A stretch of 64,000 nucleotides of DNA, taken from contig NZ_OY781106.1 in assembly GCF_963676475.1 (NCBI RefSeq), positions 1 through 64,000 on the forward strand. Reading direction: 5' to 3'. The translations under genes and the position numbers were made by a program. Origin of the DNA: an uncultured Celeribacter sp. GTDB taxonomy: Bacteria; Pseudomonadota; Alphaproteobacteria; Rhodobacterales; Rhodobacteraceae. Shown in pieces: positions 50,020 through 58,404 of this stretch (the first letter of the stretch is position 1; each line of letters begins with the position of its first letter). The notes beneath the pieces were generated by a model. That model saw only the letters and a program-made list of their open reading frames with translations, ran no database searches and had not been told where the DNA came from.

Positions 50020-50604
50020 TCAGAACCGAAAATAGTCTCGCGCCATGCCCAAAATATCTTCCTGGTCATCGCGCGAGACACCGAGAAATGGCCGTGCTGG
50101 GATGTTGATTGAATAAGCTGGAATATCGACCTCCGTGACATGGTTCGCTTTGTTCTTCGGCACGAACCGATTCCCGACGTTTCCGGCATCATCCTTCTGG
50201 CGGTAGATTTTGCCCTTGCGGGCCTTACGCTTGATCGTGCCTCCGAGCTGATGAATGGCCGCATATGTGACCGGAGATCCGACGCGGACCTCATCATCTG
50301 ACGCCCGATAATTGATGGAGCCAGCCAGAGAAGAGCCGCTTTTCCCGCGCGAGTTCGAGCGCAGAATGGTCAAAGGCAGCTGACCCTTTCGGGTGCGGGC
50401 CTTGATCGTGGAGGGTTTCAGAGACTGCCAGGGCCGCCCCTCTGGATCAACCTCTGCCTTAAACCGGTCCCCAGTCGATGCGACAAGCGTATTGCCGACG
50501 GCATCGTAAAATGGGCGCATATTCTCCATACGCCCGAGCAGATCCTGAAGCTCATGGCGTGCGATCTCATCGCGCAATTCAGCCTTGATACTGATCCCTG
50601 TCAT
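50020..50604 (-). CDS. Virion morphogenesis protein (Mu gpG-like)
   Basis: 194 residues: MTGISIKAELRDEIARHELQ, GDRFKAEVDPEGRPWQSLKP STIKARTRKG and SINYRASDDEVRVGSPVTYA AIHQLGG, ending IPARPFLGVSRDD. These are the marks of phage virion morphogenesis proteins (tail completion family, PF05069), which connect head completion with tail joining. It follows MuF as in Mu. Confidence 0.85.
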   Translation of the reverse strand: MTGISIKAELRDEIARHELQDLLGRMENMRPFYDAVGNTLVASTGDRFKAEVDPEGRPWQSLKPSTIKARTRKGQLPLTILRSNSRGKSGSSLAGSINYRASDDEVRVGSPVTYAAIHQLGGTIKRKARKGKIYRQKDDAGNVGNRFVPKNKANHVTEVDIPAYSINIPARPFLGVSRDDQEDILGMARDYFRF

Positions 50605-50704
50605 TGATTTCGGCCTCCTTTCAGCCTATATTTGCCATGCGGGCACGCGAAGACTGGCGATAGTCCTGAAAGCTCCCCGCAACGACGGTCGATCGCCCCG
50701 GCCG

Positions 50705-52237
50705 TCATTTTCGTTTCCAGAGCAGCTTACCACCCCTGCGCCGGTCCAGTAGCTTCAGATCGGGCCGACCTTTGCGGTCTGTCGTGTTGTAGCCTGTGAT
50801 GGCCTCCCACCATTTGCGCCCCACCTGATACACCACGATCAGACCTGTTTCGGCATCGACACGCACATAGCGCCGATCCAGATGCAGCTCCTCAACGTCA
50901 GGATCAACCGGATCGCTCTTCGCCGATACACCGATCCAGATCTCATCCGGGTCCAGAAGGGTCTCTGCGATGAGAGGTGTCAGGGTAGCACGGTCGCGCT
51001 TGCCGATCTTCCAATTGCCCTGGCGGTCGCGAAACAACTCGTCCGAGATCGGCATCTTTGTTCCCGTCGCATCCTCCCAGAGCACTGCACGGCCAATGTC
51101 CGCACCAAAGGGGCCGAGGAAGCCGCGCACATAGTCCTCGTCCGACAAACCCTCCGTCAACGGCTCAGCGGCAAGGGGACGGGCTTTGGTAATCAGATCG
51201 TCCAGAGACTCAGGCGCGTCGATCTGGACGCGGTGTCGCCCCTCCGGCTCCAGACCGCCAGCCTCATCGATCAGAGCCGACGGCACAAGACCACGCTCCC
51301 AGAGATCCCCCGGCATGTAGTTCCAGCCGAACCCCACGCCTTCTGGCAAGTCTACGGTCTGGCCGGAATTCTTGTGATGATATGGGACAAGCCGGGTTTC
51401 CGGGGCTTTGTCCGGCTGCGTTTTCCCCATGCGCTTGAGCCAGGCGCGTGATCGCGCTTTCACTCCACAACTGCAAAACCAATCATTCGGAGGAAAGTGC
51501 TTGTCCCACCATGGATCGTTCCACCAGAGAACCAACCCGTTCCAACTGAGATGCTGCGGGCGGGGATTGAGCGGTTCTCGTGTGTCTCCGTGGACATATT
51601 CCCAAAACGGCAGAAGCTTGACGGTTTCCGGGTCACGCATCTGACGCAGGCGCCCGGCCATGTAGCTTGTGCGGATGTTGGTCTCGAAAATCGTGCGGAT
51701 GCGCCACGTGCGCCCGCCATTGTAGGACCAGCCGTATTTCTCGACGAGGCGGTCGAATTCCCCCGCAAATGTCTTGTAATCGTAGGTCTCGGCCCCCGAG
51801 ATCACCGCAGCATGGAATTCCTCAAGCATCGCCATGTTGGTGACACCGGCCACGACAAAGGCCCGATCATGATCGCCGTGCATTGCATCTGTCCAGGCGC
51901 GGGTCGGCTTGGGGCGCTTCTGCGTCAGGAACTCGATCTGTTCGCGGAATTCCTGACGGATGACCTCGGTGTTTGCAAAGGCGGGCACATCATCGCCGGA
52001 CATCTCATGGTCCATTTCGACAAACACGCTTTCACGCGCTTCGAGTGCGGACAGTTCCATGGCCGATGATAGCAGCGTTGAGAGCGCATTCGGCGTCCAA
52101 CTGGCTGCCAGTTCCAGAAATCCGCGCGAGGCCGCTTCAAAATTCTCCGCCGAGGCGATGAGCTTGCGAACCTCAGACAGCCGCCGGGTGAAATACCCTT
52201 CTGCCGCCGAGACCGCCTGATCGGTGATCCGTTCCAC
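50705..52237 (-). CDS. Head morphogenesis protein MuF (gpF-like)
   Basis: 510 residues from a GTG at 52237 (MERITDQAVSAAEGYFTRRL). The MuF core is HDRAFVVAGVTNMAMLEEFH, GWSYNGGRTWRIRTIFETNI RTSYMAGRLRQM, HLSWNGLVLWWNDPWWDKHF and PPNDWFCSCGVKAR. It is a minor head protein ejected or bound near the portal. The frame stays open upstream through 52300, into the portal end, so a portal-MuF fusion by -1 slip is possible. The C-terminal 100 residues are ADP-ribosylase-free and of unknown role. Confidence 0.85.
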   Translation of the reverse strand: MERITDQAVSAAEGYFTRRLSEVRKLIASAENFEAASRGFLELAASWTPNALSTLLSSAMELSALEARESVFVEMDHEMSGDDVPAFANTEVIRQEFREQIEFLTQKRPKPTRAWTDAMHGDHDRAFVVAGVTNMAMLEEFHAAVISGAETYDYKTFAGEFDRLVEKYGWSYNGGRTWRIRTIFETNIRTSYMAGRLRQMRDPETVKLLPFWEYVHGDTREPLNPRPQHLSWNGLVLWWNDPWWDKHFPPNDWFCSCGVKARSRAWLKRMGKTQPDKAPETRLVPYHHKNSGQTVDLPEGVGFGWNYMPGDLWERGLVPSALIDEAGGLEPEGRHRVQIDAPESLDDLITKARPLAAEPLTEGLSDEDYVRGFLGPFGADIGRAVLWEDATGTKMPISDELFRDRQGNWKIGKRDRATLTPLIAETLLDPDEIWIGVSAKSDPVDPDVEELHLDRRYVRVDAETGLIVVYQVGRKWWEAITGYNTTDRKGRPDLKLLDRRRGGKLLWKRK

Positions 52238-52293
52238 CGGCCCGCCGTCCTCAGAAAAGCAGACGTGCCGGTGAGGGCCGTGCTCACATTGCG

Positions 52294-53694
52294 TCAGCGT
52301 TTTTTTTTGAGCCGTGTGGCTGAAAAGGCTGGGTCTTCAGGGTCTGAAGTCTCGAACGGATCTGGCTCACCCCCTCCGGCGAATGCATGACGGGCCGTTA
52401 CCAGGGCGTCGATGGCTTTGTCCGAGAGTTGATCGGTGATTTCGAACGAAACGATGTATTCGCGGGCGACCTCATCGTCCTCGAACTTCGCAGCCTCGGC
52501 CACCACCGTGCGGATCGCTTTATTGAGATCCTCGGCCCCCTTGGCTTTGCTCGATCGGGTTTCGGCTTCGGCCTTCTCGTTTTTAGGCCGCACGCGCCAG
52601 ATTTTCGGCAAAGCCGTGCCGGGCGGAAAGTTGTACTCCACAACCCATTTGATCAGCTGCTCTTGCAACGTGTCGGACAGCAGGTCGCCGTCGCTGTCCA
52701 CCAGAATGTCGAGCATATCCTGATGCACATCGCCCAGGGCACGAGAACCGCCACCTGCATCAACCTGCGTGGTTAAGGTTTCCCCGGTCACGCAGATTGA
52801 GATTTGCCGATCCCAATAGGCCAGAAAGTCCTGATAGTGGACCGTACCGCCCCGGCTGGCTTCGAGAAAATCGACATCGGTGCCGATCGGCACGGTGATG
52901 GCAGAAGCAGTCCGCACATTGAGGAGCGTCTGCATGAGCTTGTTCTGCTCATCGGACAGCGTGCCATAGGGCGTTTTTCCGACGACGGTTGGCCCTGCGA
53001 ACTTCTCAAGGAAGTGCAGCCAGAAGGTGATCCCCTCGCGCTTGAACAGCACAGGCCAGAACAGGCGAGAGCCGAGGCCAAGGCCATAGGGGTTGTTGCC
53101 CTTCACGCCGATCCGATGGACGATGAACTTGCGCTCCGGCAGAGCGATGCCTTCCATCATCGAGGACCACGTCAGAAGCCGGGGCTTCCACGCCACGTCG
53201 AAGACAAAACGCCGCTGATCATCATTGACGATATAGTCAGGCTTGATCCGCGCCCCATCACGTTTCCAGACGATTTCCCCGATCGCAAAGCCCTTTAAGG
53301 TCGCATCGAGGAGGTCTTCACAGAGGCTATCGAAGGCCAGACCCTCGAAGCACTCCTTGACGAATTCCTTGGCCTCGATGTCAACGGCATTCTCGCCACC
53401 GGCCTCGACCATCCACTCACGCGCCACGAGCGCCTTCTTGCGCTTCTGCAACATGGCACCGGCATGGGTATCGCGCTCGATCTCATCATAGATCTTGAGG
53501 CCCTTGCCACCGCCTTGCTGGATCAGCGTGTCGTCGGCATGCTGCAGCACCCCGGTGAAGAACGGGATGGTGATATCGTTATGGGCGTTCGCGATCAGCG
53601 TGCGGCTCTCCGCAGGCAGGTTCTTGCGCGTCGGGTCGGCAAAGCTCGCCGGTGCAGAGGCTTGGCTTTTCGACTTATTCTTAGATTTGGCCAT
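52294..53694 (-). CDS. Portal protein, DUF935 (Mu gp29-like)
   Basis: 466 residues. The N-terminal basic region MAKSKNKSKSQASAPASFAD is followed by the DUF935 body: YDEIERDTHAGAMLQKRKKA, ATLKGFAIGEIVWKRDGARI, RIGVKGNNPYGLGLGSRLFW and AYWDRQISICVTGETLTTQV. It forms the dodecameric ring for DNA packaging. The gene ends with nine A before CGC-TGA. It starts one base before the end of the terminase gene region. Confidence 0.9.
   Translation of the reverse strand: MAKSKNKSKSQASAPASFADPTRKNLPAESRTLIANAHNDITIPFFTGVLQHADDTLIQQGGGKGLKIYDEIERDTHAGAMLQKRKKALVAREWMVEAGGENAVDIEAKEFVKECFEGLAFDSLCEDLLDATLKGFAIGEIVWKRDGARIKPDYIVNDDQRRFVFDVAWKPRLLTWSSMMEGIALPERKFIVHRIGVKGNNPYGLGLGSRLFWPVLFKREGITFWLHFLEKFAGPTVVGKTPYGTLSDEQNKLMQTLLNVRTASAITVPIGTDVDFLEASRGGTVHYQDFLAYWDRQISICVTGETLTTQVDAGGGSRALGDVHQDMLDILVDSDGDLLSDTLQEQLIKWVVEYNFPPGTALPKIWRVRPKNEKAEAETRSSKAKGAEDLNKAIRTVVAEAAKFEDDEVAREYIVSFEITDQLSDKAIDALVTARHAFAGGGEPDPFETSDPEDPAFSATRLKKKR
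52300..52308 (-). other. Nine-A homopolymer at the portal 3' end, frameshift candidate
   Basis: Portal reads CTC-AAA-AAA-AAA-CGC-TGA. A -1 shift gives ACG-CTG-ACG-CAA-TGT... and stays open into MuF (GTG start at 52237) with no stop. Confidence 0.5.
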
Positions 53695-55350
53695 TCATCG
53701 TCCCCCAAGGCGATAGCCGCCCAGCCGGTCGTGACCGACACTGGCCGAGGCGGTTTGCATTTCACCGGCGGCCCCGCCGCCCGCGTAGATCAGAGTGTTC
53801 TGCCAGAGCATGTCGAGGCAGTCCGGCCCGTCGTCGTGATCGCCATTCGGCCATTGCTGAAGCTGATCGATCAGCGTCGTCTGGGTCGAATTGAGACGGA
53901 TCAACCCCGCTTTCATCGGGGGCTGAAGGCGTTCAATGCGCAAATCCTTGTCGCCCTGCGGGATAATCGGGATGCCGGAAATGCCCACGCCGGACTTGGC
54001 GGCTTCCTTCATGAGGGATGTCCGGAAGAATTCCTGGAACTGAACAGCCTCGACGAACCACAGCAGCGCGCGATATTCGCGCTGAAGCTCGATGGTGTCA
54101 GAAATGATGATGTCTGGAAGGCGCTTGCGGATCGAAGCCTCGACGACGTCCATCCGGGCATTGATCCGGTCATAGCCCCCGATCAAAATGGCAGACGGGT
54201 CACGGCCCTTTTTCTTCTTGCCGAGCGAGGGGTCGATCGCACCGAAAAAAATCCAGTCCGTTTGGCGCTGCACCCAATATGTAAGGTCGCCAAAGGGGTT
54301 GCCTTCGGAAATAGGCTTGTTCTGGTACTCGGTCTGGAAGGCATCATGCGAGGCGGCACGTTCCAGCATCAGCCACAGCAGCGGTTGAACAGACGGCCAG
54401 TTGATCACGGCGCCCGCGTCCATGTCTGCCTTGTGCGCGCGATAAAAGTCTGTCGCGGCCTCTTCGCCATCGTTGGCATAAATCTCTTCGAACTCGTCCC
54501 AGAGGTCCATGCGATCCGGCCAGGTCATGATGGCCTGAAACTCGGTCAGACGCCAAACCGGTGATTTCGCCGCGCGAACGAGCACAGCATCGTAATGCAA
54601 AACGGTCCCGACCCAGATCACATTCATCGAGCCATCGGGCGGTCCAACTTTCAAAGCCGCCCGGTTGATCCATTGCTCGAGCTTCTTGCGCTGCTCGGGC
54701 GAGCGCACGGCTTCATCGTTCTCGATGTCGTCGAAGAACATCGTGTCAGGGCGATATGGGCCATGGCGACGTCCACGCAGTTTCTGCAGGGCACCGAGGC
54801 CTTCCACGCGGATATTCTGACGGGTGACGATCTCACCTTCGCGCCAGACACGCCCTTGTCCGCAGGCCTCTGGAAAATCGTTCTGCAGGCGCACGTTGGT
54901 TGTGAGCTCGGCTTTGATCGCCTCGATCAGAAGCGCGGCCTGCGCATAGACGTCGCAGACCTCAAGCGTGTAGCGGGTCTTTTGCAGCACGATCAGGTAA
55001 AGCGCGAAACCAAGCGAGAGATGCGTGGATTTCGAGGAGCCGCGCGGCGCGATGAACAAATCCCTGACACCCTTCTCAGATGTCATGATCTCCGGCACGC
55101 GCGCAAAGATCGCCTGGTGAAACAGGCTGTGATCGCCTTTCACATAGTGGGGCAGATAGGTCTCCATGAAGAACTGGAACCCGTCCTCTTCGGCGACACG
55201 GCGCAGGCGCTCTGCCTTAGCTTCAGGATCGGAGGGGAAGGCCTCGACGTTCAGCTCGATGTGGCGCGCGAAATCGCCCGCCATTTCAGCGAGCTTATCG
55301 CGAAACTCCTTCTTGCTGACAGCGGCCTTGAGTTTCGGCCGCCGGGTCAT
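53695..55350 (-). CDS. Terminase large subunit (Mu gp28-like)
   Basis: 551 residues. The ATPase part has Walker A LFIAPRGSSKSTHLSLGFAL and Walker B TMFFDDIEND. The nuclease part has FGAIDPSLGKKKKGRDPSAI (first Asp), DIIISDTIELQREYRALLWF and HDDGPDCLDMLWQNT (late Asp). It cuts phage DNA next to host sequence and pumps it into heads. It overlaps the small-subunit gene by four bases and abuts the portal gene. Confidence 0.92.
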   Translation of the reverse strand: MTRRPKLKAAVSKKEFRDKLAEMAGDFARHIELNVEAFPSDPEAKAERLRRVAEEDGFQFFMETYLPHYVKGDHSLFHQAIFARVPEIMTSEKGVRDLFIAPRGSSKSTHLSLGFALYLIVLQKTRYTLEVCDVYAQAALLIEAIKAELTTNVRLQNDFPEACGQGRVWREGEIVTRQNIRVEGLGALQKLRGRRHGPYRPDTMFFDDIENDEAVRSPEQRKKLEQWINRAALKVGPPDGSMNVIWVGTVLHYDAVLVRAAKSPVWRLTEFQAIMTWPDRMDLWDEFEEIYANDGEEAATDFYRAHKADMDAGAVINWPSVQPLLWLMLERAASHDAFQTEYQNKPISEGNPFGDLTYWVQRQTDWIFFGAIDPSLGKKKKGRDPSAILIGGYDRINARMDVVEASIRKRLPDIIISDTIELQREYRALLWFVEAVQFQEFFRTSLMKEAAKSGVGISGIPIIPQGDKDLRIERLQPPMKAGLIRLNSTQTTLIDQLQQWPNGDHDDGPDCLDMLWQNTLIYAGGGAAGEMQTASASVGHDRLGGYRLGGR

Positions 55351-55850
55351 GTCGCATACATCTCCGAGATATGCTCACCGAAGGGTTCGATGATTTCGAG
55401 CACGGCTTGCGCATGATGCGGGAACTCGGAGCGCACGAAATCCAGAAGCTTCGACATGACGTCCTGGGCGACACCAAGCTCAGAGACCTTGGGCGCAAAG
55501 CGCTTGGCGCTGGCCGCCATCTTGGTCATGGCATCCGAGAGCGAGACCAGAAGCGCGACCTTCTCTTGCATGGTGTGCTCGCTGTGCTTGATCTCGTCGA
55601 GGATCGCCTGTGCCTGGATCATGAAATCTTCGACGATGGTCGAAACGACGGCCTCGACGCCTTCACCGGCGATCACATGGGCAGAGCGTGCGCGGTCCCA
55701 GTCGTCGCCTTCGTCCTTCGCGGCCTTTTTCCAGCGCCCCACCGTGGCCTCAGAGACGCCGTGTGCAGCGGCAATCGTGGCTTGTGTGAACCGGCGGAAG
55801 ACGTAGTCAGAGCGGGCTTTGCGGCGAATATCGGAGTAATCACGCGCCAT
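55347..55850 (-). CDS. Terminase small subunit-like, DUF1804 (Mu gp27-like)
   Basis: 167 residues from the Met at 55850 (MARDYSDIRRKARSDYVFRR). The HTH (FTQATIAAAHGVSEATVGRW KKAAKDEGDDWDRAR) is typical of DUF1804 and is followed by a long helical part (AQAILDEIKHSEHTMQEKVA LLVSLSDAMTKMAASAKRFA). It should recognise the pac site at the phage left end. Close coupling with the large subunit. Confidence 0.8.
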   Translation of the reverse strand: MARDYSDIRRKARSDYVFRRFTQATIAAAHGVSEATVGRWKKAAKDEGDDWDRARSAHVIAGEGVEAVVSTIVEDFMIQAQAILDEIKHSEHTMQEKVALLVSLSDAMTKMAASAKRFAPKVSELGVAQDVMSKLLDFVRSEFPHHAQAVLEIIEPFGEHISEMYAT

Positions 55851-56103
55851 TGATACCTCCTGCGACAATAAAGGAGATCGTCGCGAGGATCAGCGCACCG
55901 ATGATCAGCCGGACGATCCATTTTGTGTCACCCTGAATACCTTTCAGCGTATCGGTGGTGCTCACACGCCATTGAGACATGCCAGCGCCGTCTTTTTCGA
56001 GCTGGTTCAAGCGTTCTTCATGACCGTCGAGACGTTTATCAGAGCGATTGAGACGTTCAGAGATGTGGTTGGGAACATCGGTCACTTGCGCGCCCCCAGC
56101 CAT
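55840..56103 (-). CDS. Small membrane-anchored coiled-coil protein (XhlA-like)
   Basis: 87 residues: a heptad segment (LNRSDKRLDGHEERLNQLEK) and a C-terminal membrane helix (WIVRLIIGALILATISFIVA). This is the haemolysin XhlA-type layout often found beside holins. It overlaps the holin gene upstream (22 bases) and the terminase small-subunit gene downstream. Confidence 0.65.
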   Translation of the reverse strand: MAGGAQVTDVPNHISERLNRSDKRLDGHEERLNQLEKDGAGMSQWRVSTTDTLKGIQGDTKWIVRLIIGALILATISFIVAGGINGA

Positions 56104-56597
56104 TTCCCGGCCACGTCCTTGACGGTGTGGCCGCCCATGTAGAGCGAGAGATAGAGCGCAGAGAGGCCCATGAGGATGTCATAGGGTGGCTGCGGCAGGG
56201 CGATTTTGAACCAGGCATTGGCAATGTGCAGAACGATCACGGACCAGAACCAGAGCACGCCGAGGCCCCACATGCCTGCGGGACGCCATGCCCATGTCCA
56301 CAGGGGGCCTTTGGCATCCTGCTCCATGGCCGCCATCTGCACTTCCAGCCCCTTCGAATAGAGCGCGATCAGTTCCGGGGCCACAGTCTCGGCGTCCTGG
56401 ATCGCCGCCTTCACCAGATCCGGGTTTTCCTTGACGGTCGCGGGCAGGTCATCCCGCGAGGAGCCGGAATTCCCGGCAATCACGTCGATGATGTCACCGG
56501 CAAGGCTGCCCGTTTTATCCCCGAACTTCTCGGACAGGATTTTTTCGACGAGAGGAGCACCGACTTCGGCGGCAAGGGCAATCAAAAGGGAATTCAT
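56082..56597 (-). CDS. Holin-like protein (3TM phage holin type)
   Basis: 171 residues from the Met at 56597 (MNSLLIALAAEVGAPLVEKI), with CGGAGC upstream. After a soluble part (DLPATVKENPDLVKAAIQDA) come hydrophobic helices including GPLWTWAWRPAGMWGLGVLW FWSVIVLHIANAW and ILMGLSALYLSLYMGGHTVK. The WRP motif before the first of them is usual in this holin class. It should form lysis pores for the endolysin encoded just upstream. Confidence 0.75.
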   Translation of the reverse strand: MNSLLIALAAEVGAPLVEKILSEKFGDKTGSLAGDIIDVIAGNSGSSRDDLPATVKENPDLVKAAIQDAETVAPELIALYSKGLEVQMAAMEQDAKGPLWTWAWRPAGMWGLGVLWFWSVIVLHIANAWFKIALPQPPYDILMGLSALYLSLYMGGHTVKDVAGKWLGARK

Positions 56598-57517
56598 CAG
56601 AAGCTCCGAAGGAAAGTAGCAAGTTTGGGGAGGCGGGACTGGATGCGCGCGGCAATGGCGTCGCGGTAGTGCCAGGCGCGCCAAAGCGCCCATAGCGCGA
56701 CCAAGCCGAGGGGCAGAAAGAGCCAGAGCGGATCGATGCCGGCTGCCGCGATTTCGTCAGCATTATAGGCCGTCGGAGCAGCCGGAATGCTCGACGTCGC
56801 GGTTGCTGCGGCAGTGGACTTCGCTTTTGCCCGAGCATCAATCATCCGCTGCAACGTGGTCACAGTCGCACGGCCGATCTTGCCGTCCACCGTCAGATTG
56901 TGATCCGCTTGGAAACGGCGCACCTCGTGGGCGGGCACACGCGCGATATCCGTGCCGACGTCATAACCAATGGACATAAATTGTCCAAGGATGGTCGTTT
57001 TCTCAGCGCCAGTAAGAGCAATCACCCAACGAGCTTTCGCAATGGAGGCGGATTTCGGCTCGTTTGAAACGGGGTAGACCGCATCGAACAGGATTTTCAG
57101 CTCACGATGGCGGCGATTAGCCAAAGCTGGCACACGTTTTCCGCCCGCCTTGTTCCAGAGGAGGAATTTCTCGGAAATCACGTAGCGCCCGGCTTTCTGA
57201 CGCCAAAGCGTCACCCACGAAGCTTTCTTGATCGCGCCGGTGTTCCAGTGGAAGGAGATCGCTGCATCGAACTCGTGTTGAGCGGCGCCGGGCATGGCCG
57301 CATTGACGGCAGGTTCGTAATTCCGAGCCAGCGCTTTCTCGGTCAGCTCACGCGACTGCTTGCGCGTGATGGTCATGCCCGGTTTCGGAGTGATGACGCC
57401 GGACGCGGCCGTCAGCCCCATGCTGATGGTCCAAACACCGGCAATGTCCCGATATGCCTTGAGGACGTCACCTTCCTCAAGTTCGAGGGTGTCGATACCT
57501 TGTTCGCTCGTGTGCAT
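56597..57517 (-). CDS. Endolysin: GH24 lysozyme, peptidoglycan-binding domain and C-terminal membrane helix
   Basis: 306 residues from the Met at 57517 (MHTSEQGIDTLELEEGDVLK). The T4-type catalytic set Glu-8-Asp-5-Thr is in LEEGDVLKAYRDIAGVWTIS. The lysozyme domain runs to about residue 165 (FDAAISFHWNTGAIKKASWV). Residues 180-240 form a PG_binding_1 domain (HEVRRFQADHNLTVDGKIGR ATVTTLQRM). The C-terminal helix LWLFLPLGLVALWALWRAWH is membrane-spanning. A C-terminal anchor is unusual, because endolysins are normally soluble or carry an N-terminal SAR signal. Confidence 0.85.
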   Translation of the reverse strand: MHTSEQGIDTLELEEGDVLKAYRDIAGVWTISMGLTAASGVITPKPGMTITRKQSRELTEKALARNYEPAVNAAMPGAAQHEFDAAISFHWNTGAIKKASWVTLWRQKAGRYVISEKFLLWNKAGGKRVPALANRRHRELKILFDAVYPVSNEPKSASIAKARWVIALTGAEKTTILGQFMSIGYDVGTDIARVPAHEVRRFQADHNLTVDGKIGRATVTTLQRMIDARAKAKSTAAATATSSIPAAPTAYNADEIAAAGIDPLWLFLPLGLVALWALWRAWHYRDAIAARIQSRLPKLATFLRSF

Positions 57518-57566
57518 GCTGGCCTCGTCTGTTTTCTCGACCCATCGCATGCGCGCGAACGCAAAA

Positions 57567-57588
57567 CCCCCGGACATATGTCCGGGGG
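57567..57588 (-). terminator. Perfect palindrome before the lysis unit (copy 2)
   Basis: The arms CCCCCGGACAT and ATGTCCGGGGG form a perfect inverted repeat; on the minus strand GTTTTGCG follows. It ends the Mor transcript. The sequence and the CATGCGATGGGT that follows match the copy at 49790-49811. Confidence 0.7.
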
Positions 57589-57589
57589 A

Positions 57590-57967
57590 TCATATTTCGT
57601 CTGGAAAAAGAGGCATTTGATCGGGAGGGTCGTCACTCGCCAAACGTCGCACATGACGTTGGGAAATCGACAGCGTCTTAGCAATTTGGTTCCGCTTCAT
57701 CCCAGAGCGATAAAGCTTGTCCACATCGAGCTTTTTCTGATTTGAACGCCCATGCGGAATGTAGAGCCTCGCGCCGCTCAGATAGTGACATAGCGCATTC
57801 GCCTGCTCTTCGCCTAGCAGAGAAATCAGCTCATGCCCTTCTTTCGGGCGCTGCGGAAATTCGACCTCCTGACCGCCATAATGTTGCATGAGCTTGGCAA
57901 CGACGCCAAGCCCAAATGTCTCCGCGATATCCATGAGAGATGACGGAACGACAATCTTACCGGCCAT
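57590..57967 (-). CDS. Mor/C-family transcription activator
   Basis: 125 residues from the Met at 57967 (MAGKIVVPSSLMDIAETFGL). The dimerisation part includes GLGVVAKLMQHYGGQEVEFP. The C-terminal HTH is GARLYIPHGRSNQKKLDVDK LYRSGMKRNQIAKTLSISQR HVRRL, as in Mor/C proteins that switch on middle and late phage genes. It overlaps gemA by 11 bases and is followed by a terminator. Confidence 0.88.
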   Translation of the reverse strand: MAGKIVVPSSLMDIAETFGLGVVAKLMQHYGGQEVEFPQRPKEGHELISLLGEEQANALCHYLSGARLYIPHGRSNQKKLDVDKLYRSGMKRNQIAKTLSISQRHVRRLASDDPPDQMPLFPDEI

Positions 57968-58403
57968 TGCCGCCCCCAAGCTCCGTCGGGATGCCCTCGC
58001 GGCGGCACCATGCCTTGAGCGCCTCCACAACGTCGTTCACCTGGGCGCTGTCGGTCAGGGTGTCGATGTCGATCGGCACATGCCCCCACTTGCCCTCGAA
58101 ACGGGAACGCACGAAGGCGTTGAGACCCTTGGCACCAGCAACACGTGCATGGCCTTCCTCATGCAAAAGACGCCACAGCACATGGCAATAGCGCACGTCC
58201 GCGCGCGGGGCCGCTTTGCGTTTTCCGCCTCGTTGCACCTTGAAGCCGAGGCGCTTCATTTCACTGAGAACAGCATCCTTCTGACCGCCATCCATGGCGC
58301 GCAGCGAGGTTTTTCCCGTGACGCGGCCCAGCATGGCACGATAGGTGTCATCGTCCATGCCGAGTTTGCTCTTGGCGATATTGATCAGCTGGTTGTGGTT
58401 CAT
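57957..58403 (-). CDS. GemA-like regulatory protein, DUF1018 (Mu gp16-like)
   Basis: 148 residues from the Met at 58403 (MNHNQLINIAKSKLGMDDDT). Family pattern: YRAMLGRVTGKTSLRAMDGG, KRLGFKVQRGGKRKAAPRAD and VIDIDTLTDSAQVNDVVEAL KAWCRREGI. DUF1018 proteins of Mu-like phages modulate host gene expression. It stands directly before the Mor-type gene. Confidence 0.85.
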   Translation of the reverse strand: MNHNQLINIAKSKLGMDDDTYRAMLGRVTGKTSLRAMDGGQKDAVLSEMKRLGFKVQRGGKRKAAPRADVRYCHVLWRLLHEEGHARVAGAKGLNAFVRSRFEGKWGHVPIDIDTLTDSAQVNDVVEALKAWCRREGIPTELGGGNGR

Positions 58404-58404
58404 A

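Noticed and set aside
53464..54564. Plus-strand open frame of 366 codons opposite portal and terminase
   Set aside because: Crosses two well-supported genes on the other strand and has no start signal.
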